Shown piece after piece: positions 15,959-24,885 of a stretch of DNA of 57,903 nt; the stretch's first letter is position 1, and every line of letters starts with the position of its first letter. The DNA comes from an uncultured Erysipelotrichaceae bacterium (GTDB lineage Bacteria; Bacillota_I; Bacilli_A; Erysipelotrichales; Coprobacillaceae): NCBI GenBank assembly GCA_900538465.1, contig UPXV01000014.1:1-57903 (forward strand), read 5' to 3'. The translations under genes and the position numbers were made by a program. The notes under the pieces are model-generated. The model saw only the letters and a program-made list of their open reading frames with translations, was not told where the DNA came from and searched no databases.

Positions 15959-17711
15959 AAATAGCTTTGGTATATTCTTTTAACCAAGTTTTTTCTTCAT
16001 CTGTTAGATATGGTGAAATCTTATCATAAACAGCTTGATGATAATCATTTAACCATTGTTTTTCTTTATATGTTAATAAGCTCACATCAATTGCATCCAA
16101 ATCAATAGGAACATAAGTCAAAACATCAAAATGCATAAATTGACCATATTCATTTTCAACACCATTGACACATAATAATTCATTTTCAATACGAATACCA
16201 TATTGTCCTTCTAAATAAATTCCTGGTTCATCAGTGACAATCATACCTGCTTCTAATTTACATTCTTCACCTTGCAAACGAGGGCGAGGACGAATACCTT
16301 GAGGACCTTCATGAACATTTAAGAAATGACCAACACCATGTCCTGTTCCACATTGATAATCAATATCTTCTTCCCACATAGGTGTTCTTGCCAAAATATC
16401 TAGGCTTAAACCACTTGCTCCATCTAAGAAATGAGCATTTTGTAAAGCCAACATACCTTGTAAAACCATTGTATAATGTTTCTTTTGAATAGGAGTGATT
16501 TCACCTAATGCATAAGTTCTCGTAATATCAGTTGTTCCATCTAAATATTGACCACCACTATCAATCAATAAGAAACCATTTCCTTCAACAGTCGCATGAT
16601 CTTCATCAGTTGCATGATAATGCATTAAAGCAGCATTTTGATTCCATCCACAAATTGTTGTAAAACTTAAATCAGTGAATAAATCTTGTTGTTGTCTAAA
16701 ACTTGCAACTTTATCAGCAATACTGATTTCATCCATTGGAACTTTTCCATAATTTGTTTTTAACCAATACATAAATTTGGTCATTGCAACACCATCTTTG
16801 ATATGTGCATTTTTTGTATTTTTAATTTCAACTTCATTTTTTATAGCTTTAAATGCTTGTGATGGATTCATTCCATCAACAATATCACATTCAATTTGAC
16901 TAAATAATTGATAATTAATATTGTTTGTATTTAATAAAACACGACCTTTTAAGCTTGCCACATCATCATAAATTTGATAATAACTTTTAATTAAAATATT
17001 TTCTTGTTGATAAGCTTTAACCATATCTAAATCATATGTTCCACTTTGTAAATACAAATAAGATTGTTCAAGTGTAATCAAAGCAAATGCCATAACAGTT
17101 GGTGAATGAGGAATATCACTTCCACGAATATTAAAAATCCAGGCAATATCATCAAGCGATGAAACAATATGTGATTGACAATCATTTTCTTTCATATATT
17201 CTTGAATGATTTCAATCTTCTCATGAGCAGAAAGACCATGATATTTTTGATCATAAATATAAGCTTTATTGTTTGACATAGCTGGTCTATCCACCCAGAA
17301 TTCTTTCATTAAATCAATGTTTTCTAAATGATAGTCAACATCTAATTTTTCTTCTAAATCCAAGATGAATTGACAAGTCATGGTTTGTCCATCAAAACCA
17401 ATCACTTGACCATCTTTGACATCATTTGATAAAAAGTCTAATAAAGTTGGAACATCTTTTTGTGCCATTTTCATCAAAGTGATACCATCTTCTAATTGTT
17501 TGGCTGCTTGGATAAAATATCTTCCATCAGTCCATAAATATGCACTATCTTGTTTCACTAATAAAGTTCCAGCACTTCCTGTAAAACCACTTAAATAAGC
17601 ACGTGACTGGAAATGTTCTCCAACTGTTTCTGATTGATGATCATCATCAGTTGGTACGATATAATAATCAATTTTCTTTTCTTTTAATAATTTTTGAAAT
17701 TCTTTTATCAT
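15957..17711 (-). CDS. pepP: Xaa-Pro aminopeptidase (M24B)
   Basis: 584 aa, the long form of aminopeptidase P with two creatinase-like N-terminal domains (about 1-290) and a pita-bread M24 catalytic domain (about 300-520). Metal ligands are visible: the Asp pair in LIDSGGQYLDGTTDITRTY, His in GTGHGVGHFLNVHEGP, Glu in VTDEPGIYLEG and Glu in IRIENELL. A C-terminal extension of about 60 residues is typical of the eukaryote-like long bacterial group. It is cytosolic and removes N-terminal residues preceding proline. Stands alone, sharing a terminator with the FUSC gene. Confidence 0.93.
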   Translation of the reverse strand: MIKEFQKLLKEKKIDYYIVPTDDDHQSETVGEHFQSRAYLSGFTGSAGTLLVKQDSAYLWTDGRYFIQAAKQLEDGITLMKMAQKDVPTLLDFLSNDVKDGQVIGFDGQTMTCQFILDLEEKLDVDYHLENIDLMKEFWVDRPAMSNNKAYIYDQKYHGLSAHEKIEIIQEYMKENDCQSHIVSSLDDIAWIFNIRGSDIPHSPTVMAFALITLEQSYLYLQSGTYDLDMVKAYQQENILIKSYYQIYDDVASLKGRVLLNTNNINYQLFSQIECDIVDGMNPSQAFKAIKNEVEIKNTKNAHIKDGVAMTKFMYWLKTNYGKVPMDEISIADKVASFRQQQDLFTDLSFTTICGWNQNAALMHYHATDEDHATVEGNGFLLIDSGGQYLDGTTDITRTYALGEITPIQKKHYTMVLQGMLALQNAHFLDGASGLSLDILARTPMWEEDIDYQCGTGHGVGHFLNVHEGPQGIRPRPRLQGEECKLEAGMIVTDEPGIYLEGQYGIRIENELLCVNGVENEYGQFMHFDVLTYVPIDLDAIDVSLLTYKEKQWLNDYHQAVYDKISPYLTDEEKTWLKEYTKAI

Positions 17712-17787
17712 TTTATCAACCTCTATTCTTTATAGATAATACTTTACCACATTTTTTATCTTTTGAATAATAAAATATGTTAAAATG

Positions 17788-17821
17788 AAGTTGCAACCAT
17801 AAAAATATGTCAATGCAACTT
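17788..17821. repeat. Inverted repeat between pepP and the XRE regulator gene
   Basis: AAGTTGCA and its exact complement TGCAACTT, 18 bases apart, in the gap shared by two divergent genes. It is a possible regulator site; nothing else confirms it. Confidence 0.35.
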
Positions 17822-17898
17822 TATGTTGACAAAAAGCAAGAGAATGTTGGTAGTCTTTTTATAGTATTTTCTATATGATGATAAAGAGGTGAAAATAT

Positions 17899-18804
17899 AT
17901 GGATTTTGGAATGAAATTACAGGATTTGAGAAAAGCGAAAGGATTGTCTCAAGAAGCATTGGCAGAAAAGTTAAATGTTTCTAGACAAGCTGTTAGTAAA
18001 TGGGAGTCAGGTGTTGGGTATCCAGAAATGGATAAATTAATTTTGTTAAGTGATTTATTTGGGGTAACAATTGATTATCTTATTAAGGATCAAAATGAGA
18101 CATTTGTACAAAATGAACAAGAGTCAAAATATTTTATGTCACATGAAAAACTTCAGGAGTATATGCATTTTAAAAAAAGTTTTGGTTTCAAGATTGCCAG
18201 TTCAGTTTCAGGTATTATTATAGGTGTTATTTTAACGATAATTGCTGAAGGAACAAAATATGAAACAATAGCAATATTTGGGTTTTTATTAATTGTTGCA
18301 TTAGCTGTTTTCTGCATGATTGTTGCAGGGATTTCATGTGAAAGATACAGTGCATTGGAAAAGCAGAATATTAATATGAGTTTTCAAGATTTACAAAACT
18401 TGCAAAATGAATATTCTCAATTTAAAATGAAGTTTGGTATTTCAATTGCTTTTGGTGTTTTTTTGATCATTATTTCTACAGCAGCCATTATCTTATTACA
18501 AGACATGAATTTAGATGAGAAATTTTGCGCTGCTCAATTGATGTTTTGTGTAGCTTGTGCTGTTTTCATTTTTATTTATCAAGGAATAAAAGAAGATATG
18601 TATCGATTCTTGATTGAAAATAAGCAATTTATTAAAGAAAAGCATAAAGAAGAACATAGTTTGTATAGTTTTACAATGCCACTTGCAGCAATGATTTTTG
18701 TATTTTTAGGACTAACAAAAGGATGGTGGCATCCGGGATGGATTATTTTTCCAGTGACAGCTATTTTAACTTCTGGAATTGAAAGTATAAGAAATAAAGA
18801 GTAA
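17899..18804 (+). CDS. XRE-family regulator with C-terminal membrane helices
   Basis: 301 aa. The N-terminal Cro/CI helix-turn-helix (about 6-60) is very canonical: LRKAKGLSQEALAEKLNVS followed by RQAVSKWESG. About 95 linker residues lead to four membrane helices (about 100-125, 128-150, 180-205, 210-232) and one or two more near 255-290. This membrane-tethered XRE type is common in Firmicutes, often near transporters. Ribosome site AAAGAGGTG. It stands alone, with its own terminator; target unknown. Confidence 0.85.
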   Translation: MDFGMKLQDLRKAKGLSQEALAEKLNVSRQAVSKWESGVGYPEMDKLILLSDLFGVTIDYLIKDQNETFVQNEQESKYFMSHEKLQEYMHFKKSFGFKIASSVSGIIIGVILTIIAEGTKYETIAIFGFLLIVALAVFCMIVAGISCERYSALEKQNINMSFQDLQNLQNEYSQFKMKFGISIAFGVFLIIISTAAIILLQDMNLDEKFCAAQLMFCVACAVFIFIYQGIKEDMYRFLIENKQFIKEKHKEEHSLYSFTMPLAAMIFVFLGLTKGWWHPGWIIFPVTAILTSGIESIRNKE

Positions 18805-18808
18805 AGAG

Positions 18809-18836
18809 GTGGGAATGTTTATTCATTTCCACTTTT
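18809..18836 (+). terminator. Intrinsic terminator of the XRE gene
   Basis: GTGGGAATG with CATTTCCAC (one G-U pair), six-base loop, then TTTTC. Confidence 0.6.
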
Positions 18837-18908
18837 CATATTTAAGAAATGGGTGTAAAAGTGAAATAATCATAGTATAATAAGAAAAGATGATAAAGGA
18901 GGATATCT

Positions 18909-20651
18909 ATGGATAAACAATGGAGTTTAAAAGAATTATATAGTTCTTTTGATGATACTTGCTTTCATGATGATTTAAGTCAAGTCAAAGCTATTTTAAA
19001 TGAAATGAAAAGATTTCCAGATTTAGCAACGACACCAGAAAATTTGAAAGCTTATTTATGTGAAGACAATCAATTAAATGATTTAGTAGAAAAATTATAT
19101 GCTTTTGTGAGTTTAACTATGAATGCCAATACAAATGATCAACAAGCATTAAAGTATTCATCAGTTATTGAAAATATTTTAGCATCATTTGCTGAAGATT
19201 CAGCAAAAATTCAAAAATGGATTGGTGAATTTGATCTCAATTCTATTCAAAATACTTATATTCAAGAACATATGTTTATATTAAAAGAAATGCAATTGAA
19301 TAATCAATACTTACTTGATGAACAAAGCGAAGCAGTTCTTGCCCAAATGAAAACAACTGGGTCATCTGCTTGGTTAAAATATAAAGATCAATTAATTTCA
19401 TCAATGAAAGTCACAATTGATAATAAAGAATATCCATTAACAGAAGTTTTAAATATGGCTTATTCTCAAAATCACGAAGTCAGAAAGAAAGCTTATTTTG
19501 CAGAAATAGCTGCTTATCCAAAAGTTGAACAAGGTGTAGCAAGTGCTTTGAATGCGATTAAAGGAGAAGCTTTAACTGTCACAAAAATGCGCGGATATGA
19601 ATCCGTTTTACAAAGAACTTTGATTGATTCAAGAATGTCTCAAAAGACATTAGATGTTTTACTTCAAACAATGAAGAAAGCTTTGCCAGTATTTGAAAAA
19701 TATTATTTATTAAAAGCCAAACGTTTAGGTTATACAAAAGGTTTACCTTGGTATGATATGTATGCACCGATTATAGAAAGTGAAAGTTCTTATCCTTATG
19801 AAAAAGGTTGTGCTTTTGTGGTGGAACAATTTTCAACATTTTCTCATCATTTGGGAGAATATGCAAAAAAAGCCATTGAAAACAATTGGATAGATGTTTA
19901 TCCAAGAAGTGGAAAAGTTGGTGGTGCTTTCTGTCATAATTTACATAGTTTAAAAGAAAGTCGTTTCTTATTAAATTATGGAAATGAATTTGGTGATGTC
20001 ATTACAATGGCACATGAATTGGGACATGGCTTCCATGGAGAATGTTTAAGCGAACAAACAGCATTAAATGCCGATTATCCTATGCCAATAGCTGAAACAG
20101 CTTCTACATTCTGTGAAACAATTGTTAAAAAAGCAGCATTAAAAAATGCACCTATTGAACAACAATTAATGATTTTAGAAAATGAATTATGTGATTGTGC
20201 TCAAGTGATTGTTGATATATATTCTCGTTTCTTATTTGAAAGTCGTTTATTTGAAAAACGTGAAGAAGGACCTCTTTCTGTTGAAGAAATGAAAAACTTA
20301 ATGCTTGAAGCTCAAAAAGAGGCTTATGGAAATGGGTTGGATCATGATTACCTTCATCCTTATATGTGGACTTGGAAACCACATTATTATGAAGCTGATT
20401 ATGCTTTTTATAATTTCCCATATGCTTTTGGATTATTGCTTGCAAAAGGACTTTATGGATTATATCAAAAAGAAGGATCTAATTTTGAGAAAACATATGA
20501 AAATTTCCTATCTTTGACTGGGAAAATGTCGCTTGAAGATGTTGGACAAAGTGTTGGAATTGATTTAACTTCAGAAGATTTCTGGCAAAATTCTATTGAT
20601 ATGATTCAGGAAGATATTGATTTGTTTGAAAAATTACTTTCTCAAGTTTAA
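18909..20651 (+). CDS. pepF: Oligoendopeptidase F (M3 zinc metallopeptidase)
   Basis: 580 aa, normal for PepF. The zinc site MAHELGHGFHGE places His369, Glu370 and His373, with the third ligand in the following PIAETASTFCET segment. The N-terminal helical channel half (about 1-200) and the C-terminal YNFPYAFGLLLAKGLY signature are present. The enzyme cleaves peptides of roughly 7-17 residues in the cytosol during peptide use. Ribosome site AAAGGAGGA, promoter with TATAAT shortly upstream. No operon partner. Confidence 0.95.
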   Translation: MDKQWSLKELYSSFDDTCFHDDLSQVKAILNEMKRFPDLATTPENLKAYLCEDNQLNDLVEKLYAFVSLTMNANTNDQQALKYSSVIENILASFAEDSAKIQKWIGEFDLNSIQNTYIQEHMFILKEMQLNNQYLLDEQSEAVLAQMKTTGSSAWLKYKDQLISSMKVTIDNKEYPLTEVLNMAYSQNHEVRKKAYFAEIAAYPKVEQGVASALNAIKGEALTVTKMRGYESVLQRTLIDSRMSQKTLDVLLQTMKKALPVFEKYYLLKAKRLGYTKGLPWYDMYAPIIESESSYPYEKGCAFVVEQFSTFSHHLGEYAKKAIENNWIDVYPRSGKVGGAFCHNLHSLKESRFLLNYGNEFGDVITMAHELGHGFHGECLSEQTALNADYPMPIAETASTFCETIVKKAALKNAPIEQQLMILENELCDCAQVIVDIYSRFLFESRLFEKREEGPLSVEEMKNLMLEAQKEAYGNGLDHDYLHPYMWTWKPHYYEADYAFYNFPYAFGLLLAKGLYGLYQKEGSNFEKTYENFLSLTGKMSLEDVGQSVGIDLTSEDFWQNSIDMIQEDIDLFEKLLSQV

Positions 20652-20761
20652 AAAGATGATAATAAAACAATTAAAGAAAATGGGAACAAGATATAAAATA
20701 TGTATATGTATTTTGTGATTACTTTTTTCCATTTTATGAATAAAGACAAGAAGGTGTCCAT

Positions 20762-21376
20762 ATGAAGAATAAGAAAATGCGTTTGATTCTATGGTTATGT
20801 ATATTTATTTATATTGTAACTTTGATTTATGCTTTTGTTTTGAATTGGCAGGGTCAATATTTTAAGATGACATTTGTGGCTTGCCTAACGCCATTAATTA
20901 TGCCTCTTTTGATGAAACTCATGAAGATAAAGGTTCCTCAAGAATTTTATATTATCAATATTATTTTCGTTTATTTTGCAAGTCTATGGGGAAGTTGTTT
21001 GGGTGGATATTCAACGCCTTATTATGATAAATTTACCCATTGTGCCAGTGGAGTTGTCATCAGTGAATTGGTTTATATAGTTTATAAACATTATTTAAGA
21101 AATGATCATCGTAAAGGGCTTATGTTGTTGTTTATCAATGGCGTGAATGCAATGATTGCTTTATTCTGGGAATTTTATGAATATGCTTTACTTGTTTTTT
21201 TCCAATATGATGCAATTAGGAACGTGACAGGAGTTCATGATACGATTACAGATATGTTGGTTGCTGTGATAGGCGGTTTTGTTTTAAGTTTATATCTCAT
21301 CCGTTTTGATCAAAGTAAACATGAACATTTCTTTGTATCATTGGAAAGAAAAATATATCAACTGAATCATCAATAA
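20762..21376 (+). CDS. DUF2238-family integral membrane protein
   Basis: 204 aa with about six membrane helices. Conserved polar signatures sit at membrane edges: YYDKFTHCASGVV (about 87-99), LFWEFYEYALLV (about 134-145) and HDTITDMLVAVIGGF (about 158-172). These Asp/His/Glu clusters match the DUF2238/YjdF group. Function is unknown for the family. It is separated from pepF by about 110 bases and closed by a strong terminator, so it is probably monocistronic. Confidence 0.75.
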   Translation: MKNKKMRLILWLCIFIYIVTLIYAFVLNWQGQYFKMTFVACLTPLIMPLLMKLMKIKVPQEFYIINIIFVYFASLWGSCLGGYSTPYYDKFTHCASGVVISELVYIVYKHYLRNDHRKGLMLLFINGVNAMIALFWEFYEYALLVFFQYDAIRNVTGVHDTITDMLVAVIGGFVLSLYLIRFDQSKHEHFFVSLERKIYQLNHQ

Positions 21377-21379
21377 TGT

Positions 21380-21410
21380 AACATAGTCTTTTTTTAGACT
21401 ATGTTTTTTT
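21380..21410 (+). terminator. Strong intrinsic terminator after the DUF2238 gene
   Basis: Perfect 10-bp stem AACATAGTCT with AGACTATGTT, then seven or more T. Confidence 0.85.
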
Positions 21411-21484
21411 ATAAATTCTTCATTAATAAAAAGCTAAATTATAATCAAAGAAGAAACGATAAAAACAGAAAAAAACGAAAATTG

Positions 21485-21507
21485 AGTATCTAAAATGATA
21501 CTTTTTT
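21485..21507 (+). terminator. Small hairpin-plus-T element before the EIIC promoter
   Basis: AGTATC with GATACT, six-base loop and a run of T. It may be a second backstop terminator. Its T run abuts the first TTCGTA operator-like repeat. Confidence 0.45.
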
Positions 21508-21519
21508 CGTATTTGCGAA
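21506..21519. promoter_or_regulatory. Operator-like palindrome, copy 1, before the EIIC gene
   Basis: TTCGTATTTGCGAA, a near-perfect palindrome related to the perfect copy at 21637-21650, about 60 bases before the -35 box. A likely target of the nearby IclR protein. Confidence 0.45.
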
Positions 21520-21577
21520 TAAGAAAGTTCGATATTTTGAATGTTGGAAAAAAGTGTAAAAAAGTGTCGAAAATGAG

Positions 21578-21607
21578 TTGACAAAACATGATGGAAGCGG
21601 TTATAGT
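21578..21607 (+). promoter_or_regulatory. Promoter of the EIIC gene with overlapping CRE
   Basis: TTGACA, an 18-bp spacer and TATAGT. The catabolite-response element TGGAAGCGGTTATA (21592-21605, 12 of 14 to the CcpA consensus) lies in the spacer and -10, predicting glucose repression. Confidence 0.65.
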
Positions 21608-21636
21608 AATTACGTAATACGAAATAGCGTATACAG

Positions 21637-21650
21637 TTCGTAAATACGAA
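21637..21650. promoter_or_regulatory. Operator-like palindrome, copy 2, downstream of the start site
   Basis: TTCGTAAATACGAA is a perfect 14-base palindrome between the promoter and the EIIC ribosome site. Related half-sites TACGAA and CGTAT occur at 21618-21632, and a ten-base palindrome ATTACGTAAT at 21608-21617, giving a cluster of sites over the start region. Confidence 0.5.
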
Positions 21651-21667
21651 TAAGGGAGGAAAAGGAA

Positions 21668-22990
21668 ATGAATTTTTCAGAGGCAGCAACTGAGAAGTTG
21701 CTAATGATTGCTGATAAAATCAGTAATCAAAAACACATGAGTGCAATTAAAAATGCTTTCTCAACATTAATGCCAGTCATTATTACTGGGGCATTCTGTA
21801 CTCTTATTTCAAACGTTGTTTGTTCTACAACAACAAATGGTATCTCACTTGCAAAGGTACCAGGTATGGCGTGGTTAGAATTTTTACAACCTATTTTTAC
21901 ATCAGCTAACTATGCAACACTTAATTTCTTTACAATTGGTGCAGTTGTTTTAATTGGACTTGAACTTGGAAAAGCCAATAAAGTAAAAGGGTATGCACCT
22001 GCTGTTATTGCATTATGTTCTTATGTCGCATGTTGTCCATCATTTATTAACTTTACTTTAGAAAATGAAGAAATTATTAAAGTTGCTGATGTATTTGGGA
22101 AAGATTACACAGCTGCTAAAGGATTGTTCTTAGGAATGGTTATTGCGATGTTATCAGTGGAATTATTTTCATGGATTGTTAAATCAGGAAAATTGAAAAT
22201 TTCTATGCCTGATTCAGTTCCAGGAAATGTTGCTACATCATTTAATGTGTTATTCCCTGCAATGATTACAATTATTGCTTTCTCTGCAATTAATTTTGCA
22301 ATTACACAAGTAACTGGTATGACTTTATATGATATTATTTATACAATGTTACAAAAACCACTTGAAGCGGTTATGCAAGGTCTTCCAGGATTATTAATCT
22401 TAATGTTGGTTGCGCAATTATTCTGGGTTATTGGTATTCATGGTAATCAAATTATTAAACCTGTACGTGAACCTTTATTAAATGCTGCAATTATTGCAAA
22501 TACTGATTTGGTAAATTCAGGAACTTATACACGTGGAGATTTAAATGTTATTAATATGTCTTTCTGGGATGTTTATATGTCTATGGGAGGATCAGGGGTT
22601 ACTATTGGTTTAGTTATTGCTATCTTCTTATTCTCAAAACGTGAAGATTATAAAGGAATTGCAAAATTATCTTTAGCTCCAGGAATTTTCAATATTAATG
22701 AAACAATGACATTTGGATTACCTATTATGTTAAACCCAATTATGGCTATTCCATTTATTATTACACCTCTTGTTACAGGAACAATTGGTTATGTTTTAAC
22801 AACAATTGGATTTGCAGATATTCTTGTTTATGCAGTTCCATGGACAACTCCACCAATTTTAAGTGCTTGGTTAGCAAGTGGTGGAAGTATTACTTGTATC
22901 ATTACACAATTGATTTGTATTGTTGTTTCAATTCTTATTTATATTCCATTTGTTATGGCTGCAAACAAACAACAAATTGTTGCTGAATAA
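21668..22990 (+). CDS. PTS EIIC component, lactose/cellobiose family
   Basis: 440 aa, about ten membrane helices. Family signatures include NVVCSTTTNG, KISMPDSVPGNVATSFNVLF (substrate-chamber region), GIHGNQIIKP and PGIFNINETMTFGLPIMLNP. As EIIC it carries a beta-linked sugar across the membrane while EIIB phosphorylates it. No EIIA or EIIB gene adjoins it, so it must borrow these, perhaps from 35060-35713 or elsewhere. It has its own promoter with CRE and palindromes and leads into the IclR-UxuA-GH1 operon past a weak hairpin, which suggests shared control and a GH1-processed substrate. Confidence 0.92.
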   Translation: MNFSEAATEKLLMIADKISNQKHMSAIKNAFSTLMPVIITGAFCTLISNVVCSTTTNGISLAKVPGMAWLEFLQPIFTSANYATLNFFTIGAVVLIGLELGKANKVKGYAPAVIALCSYVACCPSFINFTLENEEIIKVADVFGKDYTAAKGLFLGMVIAMLSVELFSWIVKSGKLKISMPDSVPGNVATSFNVLFPAMITIIAFSAINFAITQVTGMTLYDIIYTMLQKPLEAVMQGLPGLLILMLVAQLFWVIGIHGNQIIKPVREPLLNAAIIANTDLVNSGTYTRGDLNVINMSFWDVYMSMGGSGVTIGLVIAIFLFSKREDYKGIAKLSLAPGIFNINETMTFGLPIMLNPIMAIPFIITPLVTGTIGYVLTTIGFADILVYAVPWTTPPILSAWLASGGSITCIITQLICIVVSILIYIPFVMAANKQQIVAE

Positions 22991-22996
22991 AAAAAC

Positions 22997-23023
22997 ACAA
23001 CCACCTTATTATGGGTGGTTTGT
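22997..23023 (+). terminator. Weak terminator-like hairpin between EIIC and iclR-type gene
   Basis: ACAACCACC with GGTGGTTTGT (one bulge), followed by only a partly T-rich stretch. Read-through into the downstream operon is plausible. Confidence 0.5.
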
Positions 23024-23079
23024 ATTTATGTTTCATAAAACCTGTGATATGATTATCTTAATAGGAAAGGCGTGTTATT

Positions 23080-23844
23080 ATGAAATTAAATCGTACATTA
23101 TTAAGAGCTATTGATATTTTAGAATTGTTATCTAAAAATAGAGAAGGTTATACTTTGGCTCAATTATCATCCATGTTAGATTCTCCCAAATCTAGTGTTT
23201 TTGATATTGTCAAAACACTGGTCTATAAAAACATGATTATTGAAGATAATCACACAGGTAATACAAAATATAAAATTGGTTTACAAGCTTTTTTGATTGG
23301 AAGTAGTTATTTAAATGATATAGATATTGTCAATCTTGCTAAACAAGATTTGATAGATCTTGCTAATCAAATGCAATCAACAACTTTTATGGCTATTTTA
23401 GATGATGATATGGTGACATATCTTTATAAATATGAATCAGAAAAAACAATTATTACAACTGCAAATATTGGAAGTAGACGTTCTGTCCATTCAGCTGCTT
23501 TAGGAAAGGTTATGTTAGCTTTTTCTTCAGATGAAGATGTGAAAAGAGCAATTCAAAAAACAAATTTTGAACCCTATACACAATATACAATTACGTCTAT
23601 TGAAAAATATCTAGATGAATTAAAAGAAGTTCGTCAAAAAGGTTATGCAAAAAGCGATAGAGAAGATACTCTCCAACAAATTGCAGCAGCAGCCCCTATT
23701 AGAGATCATGATGGAAAAGTGATTGCAGCAATTAGTTGTGTAGGATTTTATGAAAGTGATATTAATTTAGATGACTTAGGTCTAATTGTAAAAGGTGTTG
23801 CAGATAAAATATCTGCAAAATTAGGTTATACGTTTGGGGGTTAA
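23080..23844 (+). CDS. IclR-family transcriptional regulator
   Basis: 254 aa. N-terminal winged helix (about 8-70) with YTLAQLSSMLDSPKSSVFDI, and the IclR effector-binding domain (about 80-250) with RRSVHSAALGKVMLAFSSDE and the conserved AAAAPIRDHDGKVIAAIS. IclR proteins often control sugar-acid genes (KdgR is one) and sense KDG-type intermediates, which suits this operon. The ribosome site GGAAAGG precedes ATG 23080. Only three bases separate its stop from uxuA. Candidate operators are the TTCGTA palindromes upstream of the EIIC gene. Confidence 0.9.
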   Translation: MKLNRTLLRAIDILELLSKNREGYTLAQLSSMLDSPKSSVFDIVKTLVYKNMIIEDNHTGNTKYKIGLQAFLIGSSYLNDIDIVNLAKQDLIDLANQMQSTTFMAILDDDMVTYLYKYESEKTIITTANIGSRRSVHSAALGKVMLAFSSDEDVKRAIQKTNFEPYTQYTITSIEKYLDELKEVRQKGYAKSDREDTLQQIAAAAPIRDHDGKVIAAISCVGFYESDINLDDLGLIVKGVADKISAKLGYTFGG

Positions 23845-23847
23845 ACT

Positions 23848-24882
23848 ATGAAAATGACATTTCGATGGTACGGACAAGATGATCCTGTCACTTTAAAATA
23901 TATTAAACAAATTCCAAATGTGACAGGTGTTGTTAGTGCTATTTATGATATTCCAGTTGGCGAAGTGTGGCCAATTGAGAGAATTCAAGAATTAAAAGAA
24001 ACTGTTCAAAGTGCTGGGTTAGAACTTGAAGTTATTGAAAGTGTACCCGTTCATGAAGATATTAAATTAAAACGAGGAAATTATCAAAGATATATTGATA
24101 ATTATAAACAGACAATTCAAAATTTAGCCAAGTGTGGAGTGAAGTGTATTTGTTATAATTTTATGCCTGTTTTTGATTGGACAAGATCTTCTGTTGATCA
24201 TATTTTAGAAGATGGTTCAAGTGCTTTGGTTTATTACAAGAATGAGGTTGATGAATTAGATCCAACAAAATTAACATTACCAGGATGGGATGCTTCATAT
24301 TCGCCAAAAGAAGTCAGTGAACTTATTGAGGCTTATCAACAATTGGGGGAAGAGGGATTGTGGAAAAATCTTCAATATTTTATTGAAGAAATTATTCCTG
24401 TTGCAGTCAGTTGTGATGTCAATATGGCTATTCATCCAGATGATCCACCATGGTCAATTTTTAATATTCCAAGAATTATAACAAACGAAAAAAATTTAGA
24501 TCGCTTTTTAAGTTTATATGATGATACTCATCATGGATTAACATTATGTAGTGGTTCACTTGGTTGTGCGACATTTAATGATATGCCTCATTTGATTAGA
24601 AAATATGGTGCAATGAACAGAATTCACTTTGCTCATGTGAGAAATATAAAAATATTAGAAGATGGTTCATTTGAAGAAAGTGCTCACTATTCTTCTTGTG
24701 GCTCTTTGGATATGGTGGAAATAATGAAAGCCTATATGGAAACAGGCTTTGAAGGATATATAAGACCAGATCATGGACGTATGATTTGGGGTGAAACTGG
24801 AAAGCCAGGATATGGATTGTATGATCGTGCATTAGGTGCTATGTATCTTGGTGGAATTATTGATGCTTTGAAAGGAAAATAG
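23848..24882 (+). CDS. uxuA: Mannonate dehydratase
   Basis: 344 aa TIM-barrel dehydratase that converts D-mannonate to 2-keto-3-deoxygluconate (KDG). Signatures: MTFRWYGQDDPVTLKYIKQI at the start, CYNFMPVFDWTR, MAIHPDDPPWSIFNIPRI and FAHVRNI, followed by the C-terminal RPDHGRMIWGE. It is of the UxuA type rather than the enolase-superfamily ManD type. In the standard glucuronate route its substrate comes from UxaC and UxuB, neither of which is in this window. A direct mannonate source or distant genes are therefore required. Its stop is three bases before the GH1 start. Confidence 0.93.
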   Translation: MKMTFRWYGQDDPVTLKYIKQIPNVTGVVSAIYDIPVGEVWPIERIQELKETVQSAGLELEVIESVPVHEDIKLKRGNYQRYIDNYKQTIQNLAKCGVKCICYNFMPVFDWTRSSVDHILEDGSSALVYYKNEVDELDPTKLTLPGWDASYSPKEVSELIEAYQQLGEEGLWKNLQYFIEEIIPVAVSCDVNMAIHPDDPPWSIFNIPRIITNEKNLDRFLSLYDDTHHGLTLCSGSLGCATFNDMPHLIRKYGAMNRIHFAHVRNIKILEDGSFEESAHYSSCGSLDMVEIMKAYMETGFEGYIRPDHGRMIWGETGKPGYGLYDRALGAMYLGGIIDALKGK

Positions 24883-24885
24883 TGT

